64,000 nt of DNA from Oceanobacillus damuensis (GCF_001618145.1 NZ_KV392044.1:83864-147863); one strand, 5' to 3'. Positions 19,056-28,598 are shown, counted from the stretch's first letter. Notes: generated from the letters alone by a model not told the origin. Program-made: numbers and translations.

Positions 19056-19265
19056 ATGACAGCAGCATTAAAAGACATGAAATTGGAAAAGAACGGTATC
19101 AGTAAAAATAAAGCGCAACACACACTTCAGGAAATGGCAGCACAGCTCCATCTAATTGATCAGAAACTAAAAATACATGTTGACCGAGAAGTGTGGATGC
19201 ATTTTCAAAATGAAATTCACCAAATTGATTTTACGAAAACAACCATAAAGAAAATGATGGCTTAA
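19056..19265 (+). CDS. small conserved-position protein (yppD locus)
   Basis: 69 residues from the ATG at 19056, with GAGGTG six bases upstream. It is mostly helical, basic and without a membrane segment or known motif. It lies between yppC/sspM and the YppE homologue, the place where B. subtilis has yppD, but similarity to YppD could not be judged from memory. Function unknown. Confidence 0.65.
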   Translation: MTAALKDMKLEKNGISKNKAQHTLQEMAAQLHLIDQKLKIHVDREVWMHFQNEIHQIDFTKTTIKKMMA

Positions 19266-19347
19266 TCCAGATTAGATGCCTTTCATACGTAAAAATGATA
19301 AAGTAATATCAGGTAGGTTTCAATACAGTATAAAGGCGGAAATAGTC

Positions 19348-19695
19348 ATGGATTTAAGGAAACAGACAGAACTGTTAAAAGAGCATCTGGCAAGTTTAAA
19401 AGAAATATTTGAGAAAAATTCCCCTCCCGAAAGTACAAAAGACCGGGATTTCTTTCTGATGGTGAAAAAGGATACGGATCCAATTTATCAGCTATTGGAA
19501 GAGTGGGAAGAAACGGCTTTAAGCGTAGTAAAGGAAAGAAAAGCAAACGTACATCCCCAACAGATAACTTCCACAAGGGAAAATATGGAGCTCGTATTGA
19601 TGCATAGCTACTACGTTGATACAAGAAGAAAACGTTATATGGAATTGCATAATTCAATCCTTTATGTTTTTGATTTGCTCCTGGAGGATATATAG
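19348..19695 (+). CDS. yppE: DUF1798 protein (YppE-like)
   Basis: 115 residues from the ATG at 19348, with AAAGGCGG eight bases upstream; an earlier ATG at 19276 has no binding site. It is an all-helical protein with the family pattern DRDFFxxVK...DPIYQLLEEW...VHPQQI...ENMELVLMHSYYVDTRRKRYMELHNSILYVFD. YppE forms a helical bundle of unknown function. It follows the small gene at 19056 in the same direction. Confidence 0.8.
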   Translation: MDLRKQTELLKEHLASLKEIFEKNSPPESTKDRDFFLMVKKDTDPIYQLLEEWEETALSVVKERKANVHPQQITSTRENMELVLMHSYYVDTRRKRYMELHNSILYVFDLLLEDI

Positions 19696-19702
19696 TATAT
19701 AA

Positions 19703-20179
<477 letters not shown>

Positions 20180-20348
20180 ATAGAGACAGGATCCAAACAA
20201 AAATATAATGCTTTCATGAAAATAGAATTTTCTTCAGATATTAAGATTCGTTAATATTAAGCAGGAGACAGATATTTTAGTTTCCCTTTTTATGATATAA
20301 TAAAGATTAATATTGGTATTAAATTTTCATTTGGACAATAAACTTAAA

Positions 20349-20377
20349 TTGACAATGGAAAAATAATAACGTAAATA
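20349..20377 (+). promoter_or_regulatory. promoter of gpsB
   Basis: A consensus TTGACA at 20349-20354 and a weaker TAAATA at 20372-20377 are 17 bases apart, 29 bases before the gpsB ATG. Confidence 0.5.
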
Positions 20378-20405
20378 GGAAATGTGAAGATTATGAGGTG
20401 ATGAG

Positions 20406-20714
20406 ATGAGTTTGAACCGCATTCAACTTAGCGGAAAAGATATTCTTGAGAAGGATTTTAAAACTGCTATGAGAGGATACAACCAGGAAGAGGTTGACGA
20501 ATTTCTCGATGTTGTCATCCAGGATTATGACATATTCAAGCAGGAAATCGAACGTCTGCAGGCGGAAAACGAGAAATTGAGAAAGAATTCTGCAGAACAG
20601 CCAAGGACAAGAGCGCCACAGCCGAATACACAGGTTAATTATGATGTATTAAAACGCCTTTCCAATTTAGAAAAAGCTGTATTTGGCAAAAAGTTCGCTG
20701 ATGCTGGGGAATAG
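20406..20714 (+). CDS. gpsB: cell division protein GpsB
   Basis: 102 residues. The N-terminal DivIVA-like coiled coil (LSGKDILEKDFKTAMRGYNQEEVDEFLDVVIQDY, residues about 8-42) binds membrane and the cytoplasmic tails of class A PBPs. A linker rich in Arg/Pro/Gln leads to the C-terminal trimerising helix. GpsB shuttles PonA between division site and lateral wall. GAGGTGATGAG precedes the ATG. It is followed by rnpB as in B. subtilis. Confidence 0.95.
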   Translation: MSLNRIQLSGKDILEKDFKTAMRGYNQEEVDEFLDVVIQDYDIFKQEIERLQAENEKLRKNSAEQPRTRAPQPNTQVNYDVLKRLSNLEKAVFGKKFADAGE

Positions 20715-20746
20715 GTGACGCAAAATTGCCAATTTCCTCCAGCCAT

Positions 20747-20777
20747 TGATAACAGGACGTATTTGTGATATTATAAT
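20747..20777 (+). promoter_or_regulatory. promoter of rnpB
   Basis: A perfect TATAAT at 20772-20777 lies about seven bases before the inferred RNA 5' end. The best -35 is TTGATA at 20747-20752, with a long 19-base spacer. Confidence 0.55.
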
Positions 20778-20783
20778 AAGACA

Positions 20784-21178
20784 TTAATTAAATGCTCAAG
20801 TAATCGCTGCATGCAAATGCAGAGGAAAGTCCATGCTCACACAAACTGAGATGTTTGTAGTGTTCGTGCTTGATGAATTCATAAGTCAAGGTAGCTTATA
20901 GCTAACGGCAGAAGACATTCCTAAGTCTTTTGATATGGAATTATTCTTGAAAGTGCCACAGTGACGTAGCTGTAATGGAAACATTACAGGTGGAACGAGG
21001 TAAACCCCACGAGTGAGCAACCCAAATAATGGTAGGGGCATCCTTCAGTAGGGAATTCAACCGAACAAGGGACAGGTTATCAAACCTGTAGATAGATGAT
21101 TACAACCGGCGTACGAGGTTTGACCACCGCTTGCAGTACAATGGTACAGAACATGGCTTATCGAGCATTTAATGGTCT
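20784..21178 (+). ncRNA. rnpB: RNase P RNA, Bacillus B-type
   Basis: The catalytic RNA of ribonuclease P, which trims tRNA 5' leaders. Conserved blocks in order are GTAATCGCTGCA, GAGGAAAGTCCATGCTC, GTGTTCGTGC, GAAAGTGCCACAGTGACG, GGTAAACCCCACGAG, CAACCCAAAT, GGAATTCAACCGA, AGATAGATGATTACAA and GTACAGAACATGGCTTA. The 5' AATTAAATGCTC pairs with the 3' GAGCATTTAAT. The order of helices is the B-type of Bacillus. The ends are approximate. Confidence 0.95.
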
Positions 21179-21192
21179 ATACGATGAATTGT

Positions 21193-21240
21193 AAAACCTT
21201 TTCTTTGTCAACAATGACAAAAGGAAAAGGTTTTTTATTT
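21193..21240 (+). terminator. terminator of rnpB
   Basis: AAAACCTTTTCTTTGTCA pairs with TGACAAAAGGAAAAGGTTTT (one bulged base) and is followed by further T residues. Confidence 0.9.
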
Positions 21241-21342
21241 ATGCTTTTTTCTAAAAGATTGGGACTCCGTTAACTTATCCCATAATTATTGGGTTATGTC
21301 GCAAAATATGTAAGATGTGAAGTAACTTATCTTTAATATATG

Positions 21343-21483
21343 TACTTCTGCTGCCGTCCGGGATCGCTACGGACAGTCGCGCACCTTAGGGCACGGCCTC
21401 AGCCCCGAAGAGAAAACCACTCTTCTGGTCTTCGGACACGTGCTTTTCCCGCAGGAGTCGACTGCCCGCCGCTCCCCCGAACT
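21343..21483 (+). repeat. GC-rich nested palindromic element 1
   Basis: A GC-rich island in AT-rich intergenic DNA. Nested arms are CAGTCG/CGACTG outside, GCACG/CGTGC next and CCGAAGA/TCTTCGG inside, with a further GTCCG/CGGAC hairpin at the left edge. No protein is encoded. It resembles intergenic palindromes that recur in Bacillaceae genomes; no second copy is in this window, so repeat status is inferred. Confidence 0.6.
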
Positions 21484-21546
21484 GGTAAAGCTGTATCATT
21501 AGATTTTGTTATTAAGGATGCAGTTTATTAACAGCAAACTTAACCA

Positions 21547-21664
21547 GCTCTGGGAAATACACGGAGACTTCTGCGGGAGCAGAGGCATAGGTGAGACAGC
21601 GCAGCGCTTTAGCGCAAGTTGGCTCACCAGCCGCCCGCGAAAAGCGCAGTGTATTTCCCAGAGC
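21547..21664 (+). repeat. GC-rich palindromic element 2, 118 bp, with 16-bp perfect terminal inverted repeats
   Basis: GCTCTGGGAAATACAC at the left end is the exact reverse complement of the right end. Inside, GGTGAG/CTCACC and the small GCGCT-TTA-GCGC hairpin form further stems. The whole can fold into one long arm. It lies in the 630-base gap between rnpB and ypsC, otherwise without genes, and looks like a known type of dispersed palindrome in Bacillales. Confidence 0.7.
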
Positions 21665-21870
21665 GGTCGCCGAAGTAACTTGCTTCCATTATTCGCGCCA
21701 AGCTCTAACACAAATAGTAGTTACGTCGCATTTTATATCAACTGTAATGCAGGCATATAAAGCAACTAGACTTACTAATAGCAAACTCGCACGTATCGGG
21801 GGTTCCTCTTTTGCAGGCTCAATTGTATATGGTAAACTAAAACTAATTTTAATCCGAAGGGAATAGTTCA

Positions 21871-23007
21871 ATGCAGAAAGTAACATTAATAGCAACTGCT
21901 GCGATGGGTTTGGAGTCAGTTGTTGCACAAGAAGTTAAATCATTGGGATATGAAGTAACAGTAGATAATGGAAAAGTCATTTTTGAAGCGCCGATATCTG
22001 CAATTCCGCGTTGCAATTTGTGGCTGCGCACAGCTGACCGCATTAAGCTCGTAGTCGGACAGTTTAAAGCATTAACATTTGATGAGTTGTTTGAATCGAC
22101 GAAAGCACTACCATGGGAACAGTATATCTCTGAAGACGGTCAATTTCCTGTATCCGGAAAATCGATTAAATCAAAGCTTTATAGTGTGTCGGATTGCCAG
22201 GCGATCGTAAAAAAGGCAATCGCTGAAAGATTAAAGCTCAAATATGGTCTGGCAAGTAAAATGCCTGAAACTGGAGCACTATACAAAACCGAAGTAGCCT
22301 TGTTGAAAGATGTGGTCACATTAACATTGGATACTTCTGGCGCAGGTCTTCATAAACGGGGATATCGCGTTGGACAAGGAGAGGCACCTTTAAAAGAAAC
22401 ACTGGCGGCTGCCCTTGTCATGCTTACAAACTGGAAGCCTGAATACCCATTTGTCGATCCTTTCTGCGGCTCGGGAACATTAGCCATAGAAGCAGCGTTA
22501 ATCGGACAAAACATTGCACCTGGATTTAACCGAGAATTTGCTTCGGAAGACTGGACACTAATCAAAAGGAAATTATGGGATGAGGCATTTGAAGAAGCGG
22601 AGGACAAGGCCAACTATGATCAAAAGCTTGACATTACAGGTTCAGATATCGATCACAAGATGATTGAAATCGCGACAGACAATGCCATCGAAGCTGGACT
22701 CGGTGACCTTATTACATGGAAACAGATGCAAGTAAGTGATCTATTTATCCGCAGGGAAAATGGTTATTTAATTAGTAACCCTCCATATGGCCAGCGTATC
22801 GGCGATCAGGATATGGTCGCAAAAATGTACAGTGATTTAGGAAATATCATGAAAAATCACCCTTCCTGGAGCGTATATATTATCACAGCTTTCGAAGCTT
22901 TTGAGAAAAAATACGGTCAAAAGGCTACCAAAAAGCGAAAACTGTTCAATGGATTTATTGAAACCAATTACTATCAGTATTTTGGACAAAAAACCAAGGG
23001 GGAATAA
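21871..23007 (+). CDS. ypsC: THUMP-domain class I rRNA methyltransferase (YpsC/RlmL-like)
   Basis: 378 residues. The N-terminal ferredoxin-like and THUMP region (about 1-155) binds RNA. The Rossmann methyltransferase domain shows PFVDPFCGSGTLAIEAALIGQNIAPG (SAM loop) and the catalytic ISNPPYGQRIG. Relatives are annotated as N6-adenine DNA methylases or as 23S rRNA guanine-N2 methyltransferases; the THUMP domain favours RNA. It follows rnpB as in B. subtilis and is four bases before the carboxypeptidase gene. Confidence 0.88.
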   Translation: MQKVTLIATAAMGLESVVAQEVKSLGYEVTVDNGKVIFEAPISAIPRCNLWLRTADRIKLVVGQFKALTFDELFESTKALPWEQYISEDGQFPVSGKSIKSKLYSVSDCQAIVKKAIAERLKLKYGLASKMPETGALYKTEVALLKDVVTLTLDTSGAGLHKRGYRVGQGEAPLKETLAAALVMLTNWKPEYPFVDPFCGSGTLAIEAALIGQNIAPGFNREFASEDWTLIKRKLWDEAFEEAEDKANYDQKLDITGSDIDHKMIEIATDNAIEAGLGDLITWKQMQVSDLFIRRENGYLISNPPYGQRIGDQDMVAKMYSDLGNIMKNHPSWSVYIITAFEAFEKKYGQKATKKRKLFNGFIETNYYQYFGQKTKGE

Positions 23008-23010
23008 GCT

Positions 23011-24510
23011 TTGGAAAACACTTATCTAAACGAGAAAGATTTTAGAGATTTATTAAATGAGCAAAATGCTTACCGTGAAGCATTAACACTTGCACAGTGG
23101 GATATGCGTACAAAAATTCCAAGAAAAGCAGTTGAACAAAGATCGGAAGTGATTGGTTTTCTTGCGGATAAGTTGAATCAGCTGGAAACATCCGAGAAAA
23201 TGAAATTCTTTATTGATGTGTTAAAGGATCATACAAGTGATGAAATCATGCAGAAAATTGTTTTGGAATGTGAAGAGAAATATGAGCGAAATCGCAAAAT
23301 ACCTAATAACGAATACAAGGAATATGTAATGCTTCAGTCAAAATCGGAAGCAATATGGCAGGAAGCGAGGCAGAAAGCAGATTTTTCCCTATTCCAGCCA
23401 TATCTGGAGAAATTGGTGGATTACAACAGGAAATTTGCTGAGTACTGGGGTTATGAAGATAATATTTACGATGCATTGCTACATAATTATGAACCAGGTA
23501 TTACGACAAAGACATTGGATGATGTGTTCCCGAAATTAAGAAATTCACTGAGCAAACTGGTGGAAAAAGTGAATCATAGTAAAGATAAACCTGACCCATC
23601 GATACTTAAGGGTCATTTTCCTAAGCAAGATCAAAAGGCTTTTACGGTTGAGGTACTAAAGCAGATGGGCTATGATTTCGAATCTGGACGTCTTGATGAT
23701 ACGATCCATCCGTTTGCAATCAGTTTAAATCTAAACGATATTCGGATTACAACCAGATATGATGAAGAAGATTTTCGCATGGCTGTTTTTGGCACCATTC
23801 ATGAGGGCGGACATGCATTATACGAGCAGAATATAAGCAAAAGGTTTGCAAATACACCACTTGCTACAGGTACCTCGATGGGGATTCATGAATCACAATC
23901 CTTATTCTGGGAAAACTTTGTAGGGCGAAGTAAATCATTTTGGAACAACCATTATGATCTGTTCAAGTCCCATGCTCCCGAGCAATTTCAAACCGTTGAC
24001 AAGGAAGAATTTTACCGGGCAGTAAATGAGGTCAAGCCATCGTTTATTCGTATAGAAGCGGATGAACTGACATATCCGCTCCACATTATGATTCGTTTTG
24101 AACTGGAAAAAGCATTAATAAATAGTGAAATTGAAGTAAAAGACCTCCCTCATTTATGGAATGAAAAAATGGTGGATTATCTTGGGATTGAACCTCCTAC
24201 CGATAGGGAAGGTGTATTACAGGATATCCACTGGGCAGGGGGAGATTTTGGATACTTTCCTTCCTATGCATTAGGTTATATGTATGCGGCACAATTTCAC
24301 CATTATTTATCAAAAGACATGAACATGGACGGTATGATTGCATCCGGCAATTTCAGATCGGTAAATAAATGGATGACAGATCATATACATCAGTATGGAA
24401 AGTCAAAAAAACCATTGGAAATCATAAAAGATATAACAAGTGAACCATTAAATCCAGATTATCTTGTTAATTATTTAACTACTAAATATACAGATATATA
24501 TAGATTATAA
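23011..24510 (+). CDS. ypwA: M32 family metallocarboxypeptidase (YpwA/Taq type)
   Basis: 499 residues, standard length for the thermostable carboxypeptidase 1 family. The zinc motif HEGGH is in FGTIHEGGHALYEQN, with the third ligand region GIHESQSLFWEN and the family signature IRIEADELTYPLHIMIRFELE. It removes C-terminal residues from peptides in the cytoplasm. The start is TTG with AAGGGGGAA upstream. It is cotranscribed with ypsC to judge by the three-base gap. Confidence 0.92.
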   Translation: MENTYLNEKDFRDLLNEQNAYREALTLAQWDMRTKIPRKAVEQRSEVIGFLADKLNQLETSEKMKFFIDVLKDHTSDEIMQKIVLECEEKYERNRKIPNNEYKEYVMLQSKSEAIWQEARQKADFSLFQPYLEKLVDYNRKFAEYWGYEDNIYDALLHNYEPGITTKTLDDVFPKLRNSLSKLVEKVNHSKDKPDPSILKGHFPKQDQKAFTVEVLKQMGYDFESGRLDDTIHPFAISLNLNDIRITTRYDEEDFRMAVFGTIHEGGHALYEQNISKRFANTPLATGTSMGIHESQSLFWENFVGRSKSFWNNHYDLFKSHAPEQFQTVDKEEFYRAVNEVKPSFIRIEADELTYPLHIMIRFELEKALINSEIEVKDLPHLWNEKMVDYLGIEPPTDREGVLQDIHWAGGDFGYFPSYALGYMYAAQFHHYLSKDMNMDGMIASGNFRSVNKWMTDHIHQYGKSKKPLEIIKDITSEPLNPDYLVNYLTTKYTDIYRL

Positions 24511-24544
24511 TCGCGGGGGAAAATAACTGCAAAAGGTGATCGAA

Positions 24545-25633
24545 TTGAGCAATATCTGTTCCATTGGACTGGGAATTCCCGAATTCACTATAGAACAGCA
24601 AAATATCAAAGAAATCGTCCAGGAAATATTCTCTTACTCTGATAAGCAAATAAACCGTCTATTACCTGTGTTCGACAATGCAGCAGTCAATAAAAGGCAG
24701 TTTGTCGTTGACCAATCCTGGTTTTTAAAAGAACATACTTTTAAAGAGAAAAATGACCTTTATCAGACAGCGGCTGAAAACTATTCCCTTGATGCAATAG
24801 ATGACTGCCTAAAGAACAGCGATTTTCTGCAGGAAGATATCCCTTACGAAGCAATTGACATGATTATATTTGTATCCAGTTCAGGGATTGCAGCACCTTC
24901 TATGGATGTTCATCTTATGAATGCACGCCCATTTCGGCAGGATGTAAAGCGAATGCCCCTTTGGGGACTAGGATGTGCCGGGGGAGCGATTGGATTGGCG
25001 CGTGCACATGAATGGTTGACTGCTTACCCGGAGAAAACAGCCCTTATTGTGTGCTGTGAGCTTTGCAGTCTGACATTTCAAAAAGGGGACAGTAAGAAGA
25101 GTAACATGGTTGGTACTGCACTTTTTGGAGATGGGGTCAGTGCTGCGCTAGCTGTCGGGGACGAATCACCCTATCTAAAAAGCCGAAAAACTTCAACACC
25201 AAAAACAATCGCAGCCAGTTCCTATTTGAAACGTAATAGTGAAGATGTTATGGGATGGGATATCAATAATGATGGGTTTGAAGTAATCTTCAAAAAAAGT
25301 ATTCCATCATTGGTAGACTCCTTTTGGAGGGAGCATGTCATGAAATTCTTTGAGGTAGAGGGACTCAAGTCGGACCACATTCATTCATTCGTTTCCCATC
25401 CAGGAGGAAGAAAAGTGATGGAGGCAATGGAGAATGTCCTCCAATGTTCTAAAGAAAAATTAAAGTTCTCTTACCAGGTATTGGCTGACCACGGTAACAT
25501 GTCCTCTGCAACAGTTTTATATGTTTTACGTGAATGGATGAAAGAAACGATCCATCCAGGCGAAAAGAGTGTTCTCTCTGCGCTTGGTCCAGGTTTCAGT
25601 TCGGAATTATTGCTGTTGGAGTGGATGGAGTAA
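24545..25633 (+). CDS. bpsA: type III polyketide synthase (BpsA-like)
   Basis: 362 residues, chalcone-synthase fold. The Cys-His-Asn triad is visible in LWGLGCAGGAIGLARA, SFVSHPGGRKVMEAME and DHGNMSSATVLYVL. In B. subtilis BpsA condenses long-chain acyl-CoA with malonyl-CoA to alkylpyrones. The TTG at 24545 (AAAAGG nine bases upstream) gives an N-terminus that fits the family; a GTG at 24536 is the alternative. The stop overlaps the next start by one base (TAATG), so the pair is coupled with bpsB. Confidence 0.88.
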   Translation: MSNICSIGLGIPEFTIEQQNIKEIVQEIFSYSDKQINRLLPVFDNAAVNKRQFVVDQSWFLKEHTFKEKNDLYQTAAENYSLDAIDDCLKNSDFLQEDIPYEAIDMIIFVSSSGIAAPSMDVHLMNARPFRQDVKRMPLWGLGCAGGAIGLARAHEWLTAYPEKTALIVCCELCSLTFQKGDSKKSNMVGTALFGDGVSAALAVGDESPYLKSRKTSTPKTIAASSYLKRNSEDVMGWDINNDGFEVIFKKSIPSLVDSFWREHVMKFFEVEGLKSDHIHSFVSHPGGRKVMEAMENVLQCSKEKLKFSYQVLADHGNMSSATVLYVLREWMKETIHPGEKSVLSALGPGFSSELLLLEWME

Positions 25634-26172
25634 TGACTTTATATATGTGGGTATTATTCATAATAATTATTTTCCAGCGTCTTATCGAACTAGTTATAGC
25701 CAGAAGAAATGAAAAATGGATGAAAGAGAGAGGTGCCATTGAAAGAGAGGCTGACCATTACAAATGGTTCATTATCATACACGTCCTTTTCTTTATCTTC
25801 ATTTTAACGGAAACATTCTGGAGAGATAATTCAACATTACCGTTAAACTACACCTTATTGATTTTTTTCATTTTAACGCAGCTAGGGAGAGTTTGGTGTA
25901 TTGCTTCGTTGGGAAAATTCTGGAATACCAAAATAATTATTCTGCCTGGAGAACAGCTAGTAAGCAAGGGTCCCTATAAATATGTTAAACACCCCAATTA
26001 TATTATTGTAGGTCTGGAACTATTTATCATACCACTGCTTTTTGGAGCAATAATAACTGCAGTCATATTTCCATTGCTTCATATTTTATTGCTTACTGTA
26101 AGAATTCCAGCAGAAGAACGTGCATTAAATGATGTCCTCTCAAACTCAAAAAGGGAAGAGACTGGTGATTAA
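25633..26172 (+). CDS. bpsB: isoprenylcysteine carboxyl methyltransferase family protein (BpsB-like)
   Basis: 179 residues with four or five membrane helices. The family motif GPYKYVKHPNYIIVGLELF and the late Glu in RIPAEERALND are those of ICMT-type membrane O-methyltransferases. In B. subtilis the partner YpbQ/BpsB methylates the alkylpyrones of BpsA. Its start is the ATG at 25633 that shares a base with the bpsA stop. Frames starting earlier belong to the bpsA overlap. Confidence 0.85.
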   Translation: MTLYMWVLFIIIIFQRLIELVIARRNEKWMKERGAIEREADHYKWFIIIHVLFFIFILTETFWRDNSTLPLNYTLLIFFILTQLGRVWCIASLGKFWNTKIIILPGEQLVSKGPYKYVKHPNYIIVGLELFIIPLLFGAIITAVIFPLLHILLLTVRIPAEERALNDVLSNSKREETGD

Positions 26173-26190
26173 CCTGTTTCTTCCCTTTTT
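26148..26190 (+). terminator. bidirectional terminator between bpsB and the oxidase operon
   Basis: AAAAAGGGAAGA pairs with TCTTCCCTTTTT, with an inner TGG/ACC pairing. It overlaps the bpsB end and lies downstream of cbaA on the other strand. Confidence 0.8.
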
Positions 26191-26238
26191 ACAGCAGCTA
26201 AAAAGGCATGGAATACTTTCGTATCTGCATATGTCTAA

Positions 26239-27930
26239 TCATGAGTTACCAATCGGCCAATCGAATGGCGGTGATCCTGGTGGTGAGTTTTGGATAATGT
26301 CCACAAATGGGATCGTATAGGCAAACAAGATTAATGCTACGGTTATTGCCACCCATAGTTTCCAATTCTCAAGCCACATTGGAGTTGCTGGTGCATTTTC
26401 TTCTTCCTCGGCGATCGGAAATTCCTCTTCGCCTTTAGGTGAGAAGAAGGTCAGTTTAATAAAGATATAAACCATAAGGGTAATGCCAATAAACAGGATC
26501 GTACCACCAATTGCCTGAGCCATTTGGTATGCTCCCCATTCGACAGCCTGCTCAGAACCACCATAATCGGAGTAAGCAGAACGTCTTGGTGCACCTAACA
26601 GACCTTGGATATGCATGGCACCTGACATGATCGTCATACCAATCGTCCAAACAAACGTTTGAATGATTCCAAGGCGATTGACTTCTTTTGTCAATGTTCT
26701 TCCTGTCAAGTGCGGGACAAGCCAGTAAGTAATTCCGAAAAATGTCAGGATTACCGTGGTAGCTACCGTTAAATGAAAGTGACCTGTTACCCAAATGGTA
26801 TTATGGACGACTGCGTTCATTTGGTGGGAAGCATTAATAATACCTCCAGCGCCACCTGGAATAAATGCCAGCATACCAATAAACGGTGCAAGGAAACGTA
26901 CATCTTTCCATGGCAAATGTTTCAACCAGCCGAATAATCCTCCAAATCCTTTTTTGCGTCCAGTAATTTCAAATGTTGCAAACATTGAGAATGCGGTCAT
27001 CAGACTAGGAATAACAACCATAAATGTCAGAACGACCTGTATAAATTTCCATGTTGGATCAATACCCGGTTCTGTCAGCTGATGGTGAAAACCGACAGGA
27101 ATCGAGAAAAACAGGAATAACACAAACGATAATCTTGCCAATGAATCACTGAAAATCTTGCCACCAATAATTTTCGGGATGATTGCATACCATGCCATAT
27201 AAGCAGGGAGCAGCCAGAAATATACCAAAGGGTGGCCAAAGTACCAGAATAACGTCCTGCTGACCAATACATTAATTGTTTCTGCATAGCCAAGAGACCA
27301 GGGGATAAACTGTACGAGTACCGCGACAGCCACCCCAATGGAAGCGATAAACCACATAATCATATTAATCGTTACCATAAATGCCAATAGAGGGGACTTT
27401 TCGCCCGGATGGTCTTTTTTCCAAACGTATAATTGTCTCCAGTTTACAAACCCTGCAATCCAGCTTCCCACTACAACAAGAGCCAAGCCAATATAAAATG
27501 CCGGATGTGCCTTTAAAGGAGCATAGAACGTATATAAAACACTCGCCTTACCTACAAGAATGGTAGCTGCCGTCATAGCAGTCCCAATAGTCATTACCCA
27601 GAAAGCAAGCCAGGATACTTTCCGTTGCTTAGCTGACATACCAACTGTCTTTCCCATTAATGCATACTGAAAACCAAGAATGAAGAATGTAGTAAGTACT
27701 AGAGCGAGAACAACCCCATGTAATGTTAAAATCTGATAATAACCAATTCCCCATGGCAGTGTAAAACTGCCTGATCTGACCAGCACTTGCAGAAGACCCA
27801 TTAACCCGCCAATAAATAATGAAATAAATGCTACATAAATAAATGACATATACAGGTTTGCTTCTTTTTTTTCGATAGGCAATGGTAATCTTGAATTATT
27901 TTCAAACACATCTAATTTTGGTATGGCCAT
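26239..27930 (-). CDS. cbaA: ba3-type cytochrome c oxidase subunit I
   Basis: 563 residues, about thirteen membrane helices, B-family haem-copper oxidase. Haem and CuB histidines are visible in LTLHGVVLALV, YFGHPLVYFWLLPAYMAWY, GFHHQLTEP and VTGHFHLTVATTV. It reduces oxygen to water and pumps protons. The sequence differs from A-type CtaD: it lacks the D-channel pattern and pairs with a short subunit II. The start overlaps the stop of subunit II, giving the order cbaD-cbaB-cbaA on the minus strand. Confidence 0.92.
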   Translation of the reverse strand: MAIPKLDVFENNSRLPLPIEKKEANLYMSFIYVAFISLFIGGLMGLLQVLVRSGSFTLPWGIGYYQILTLHGVVLALVLTTFFILGFQYALMGKTVGMSAKQRKVSWLAFWVMTIGTAMTAATILVGKASVLYTFYAPLKAHPAFYIGLALVVVGSWIAGFVNWRQLYVWKKDHPGEKSPLLAFMVTINMIMWFIASIGVAVAVLVQFIPWSLGYAETINVLVSRTLFWYFGHPLVYFWLLPAYMAWYAIIPKIIGGKIFSDSLARLSFVLFLFFSIPVGFHHQLTEPGIDPTWKFIQVVLTFMVVIPSLMTAFSMFATFEITGRKKGFGGLFGWLKHLPWKDVRFLAPFIGMLAFIPGGAGGIINASHQMNAVVHNTIWVTGHFHLTVATTVILTFFGITYWLVPHLTGRTLTKEVNRLGIIQTFVWTIGMTIMSGAMHIQGLLGAPRRSAYSDYGGSEQAVEWGAYQMAQAIGGTILFIGITLMVYIFIKLTFFSPKGEEEFPIAEEEENAPATPMWLENWKLWVAITVALILFAYTIPFVDIIQNSPPGSPPFDWPIGNS

Positions 27931-28433
27931 TATTCATACACCTCCACAGTGGCGAACATCATGTGATGTCCGACACCACAATATTCATTACATAAAAGAG
28001 TGAATTCACCTGATTGTTTCATCTCAACTTCCATACTGCTGATAAATCCTGGTTCGACCATCATATTTACATTTGTGCCAGCAATGTTAAAGCCATGAAC
28101 AACATCTGGTGTCACTACTTGAAAAAGTACAGTAGACCCTTTTGGTATTTTTATGTTCTTAACGGCATTACCGTCTTCATCGACACCAAGATCATAATTG
28201 AAGGCGGTTGCCACAACATTCACAATATACTTATCGTCATCCACTTTCGTCAGACCCAGATTTTCAGGCTGAAAGGCTTCTTCGGCTTCGATATTTGCAG
28301 GATCAATTGTTATGCCATGGCTTTGTGGATGAGTTCCGAGATAAAAGGCTCCGAATCCAAGTATAACTAAAAATAATGCTAATGCTCCAACACCAGACAG
28401 AAGCCATAACTTTTCAAACTTGTGTAAATGCAT
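27930..28433 (-). CDS. cbaB: ba3-type cytochrome c oxidase subunit II
   Basis: 167 residues: one N-terminal membrane anchor (about 10-33) and a cupredoxin domain outside the membrane. CuA ligands are seen in DVVHGF and CNEYCGVGHHMM (two Cys, Glu, His, Met). It accepts electrons from cytochrome c. The single anchor and short length are typical of ba3 oxidases rather than CtaC. It lies between cbaD and cbaA. Confidence 0.92.
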   Translation of the reverse strand: MHLHKFEKLWLLSGVGALALFLVILGFGAFYLGTHPQSHGITIDPANIEAEEAFQPENLGLTKVDDDKYIVNVVATAFNYDLGVDEDGNAVKNIKIPKGSTVLFQVVTPDVVHGFNIAGTNVNMMVEPGFISSMEVEMKQSGEFTLLCNEYCGVGHHMMFATVEVYE

Positions 28434-28460
28434 CGATTACCACTCCTTAACATTCATTTT

Positions 28461-28598
28461 TTATCTTGAAATAAATAATGCAAATACTGCAAACCAGCTG
28501 ATGACAATTACCAATCCCAACACCCCGACGGAAATCAATGTCCCTTTTAAACTCGGCTCACGGTTTGACCCGCTATAATTTCTCTCACCGCTTTTCAT
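28461..28598 (-). CDS. cbaD: cytochrome c oxidase subunit IIa, single-helix protein
   Basis: A 45-residue frame with ATG at the complement of 28596-28598 and GGGGTGAG upstream. A charged N-terminus (MKSGERNYSGSNREPSLKG) is followed by one membrane helix (about 20-43) ending FISR. This is the pattern of subunit IIa, which supplies the helix that subunit II lacks in ba3 oxidases. It is the first gene of the operon, 27 bases before cbaB, and is easily missed because of its size. Confidence 0.85.
   Translation of the reverse strand: MKSGERNYSGSNREPSLKGTLISVGVLGLVIVISWFAVFALFISR

Noticed and set aside
21340-21866. Overlapping frames on both strands between rnpB and ypsC
   Set aside because: They arise from the GC-rich palindromes, where stops are rare; none has a binding site.
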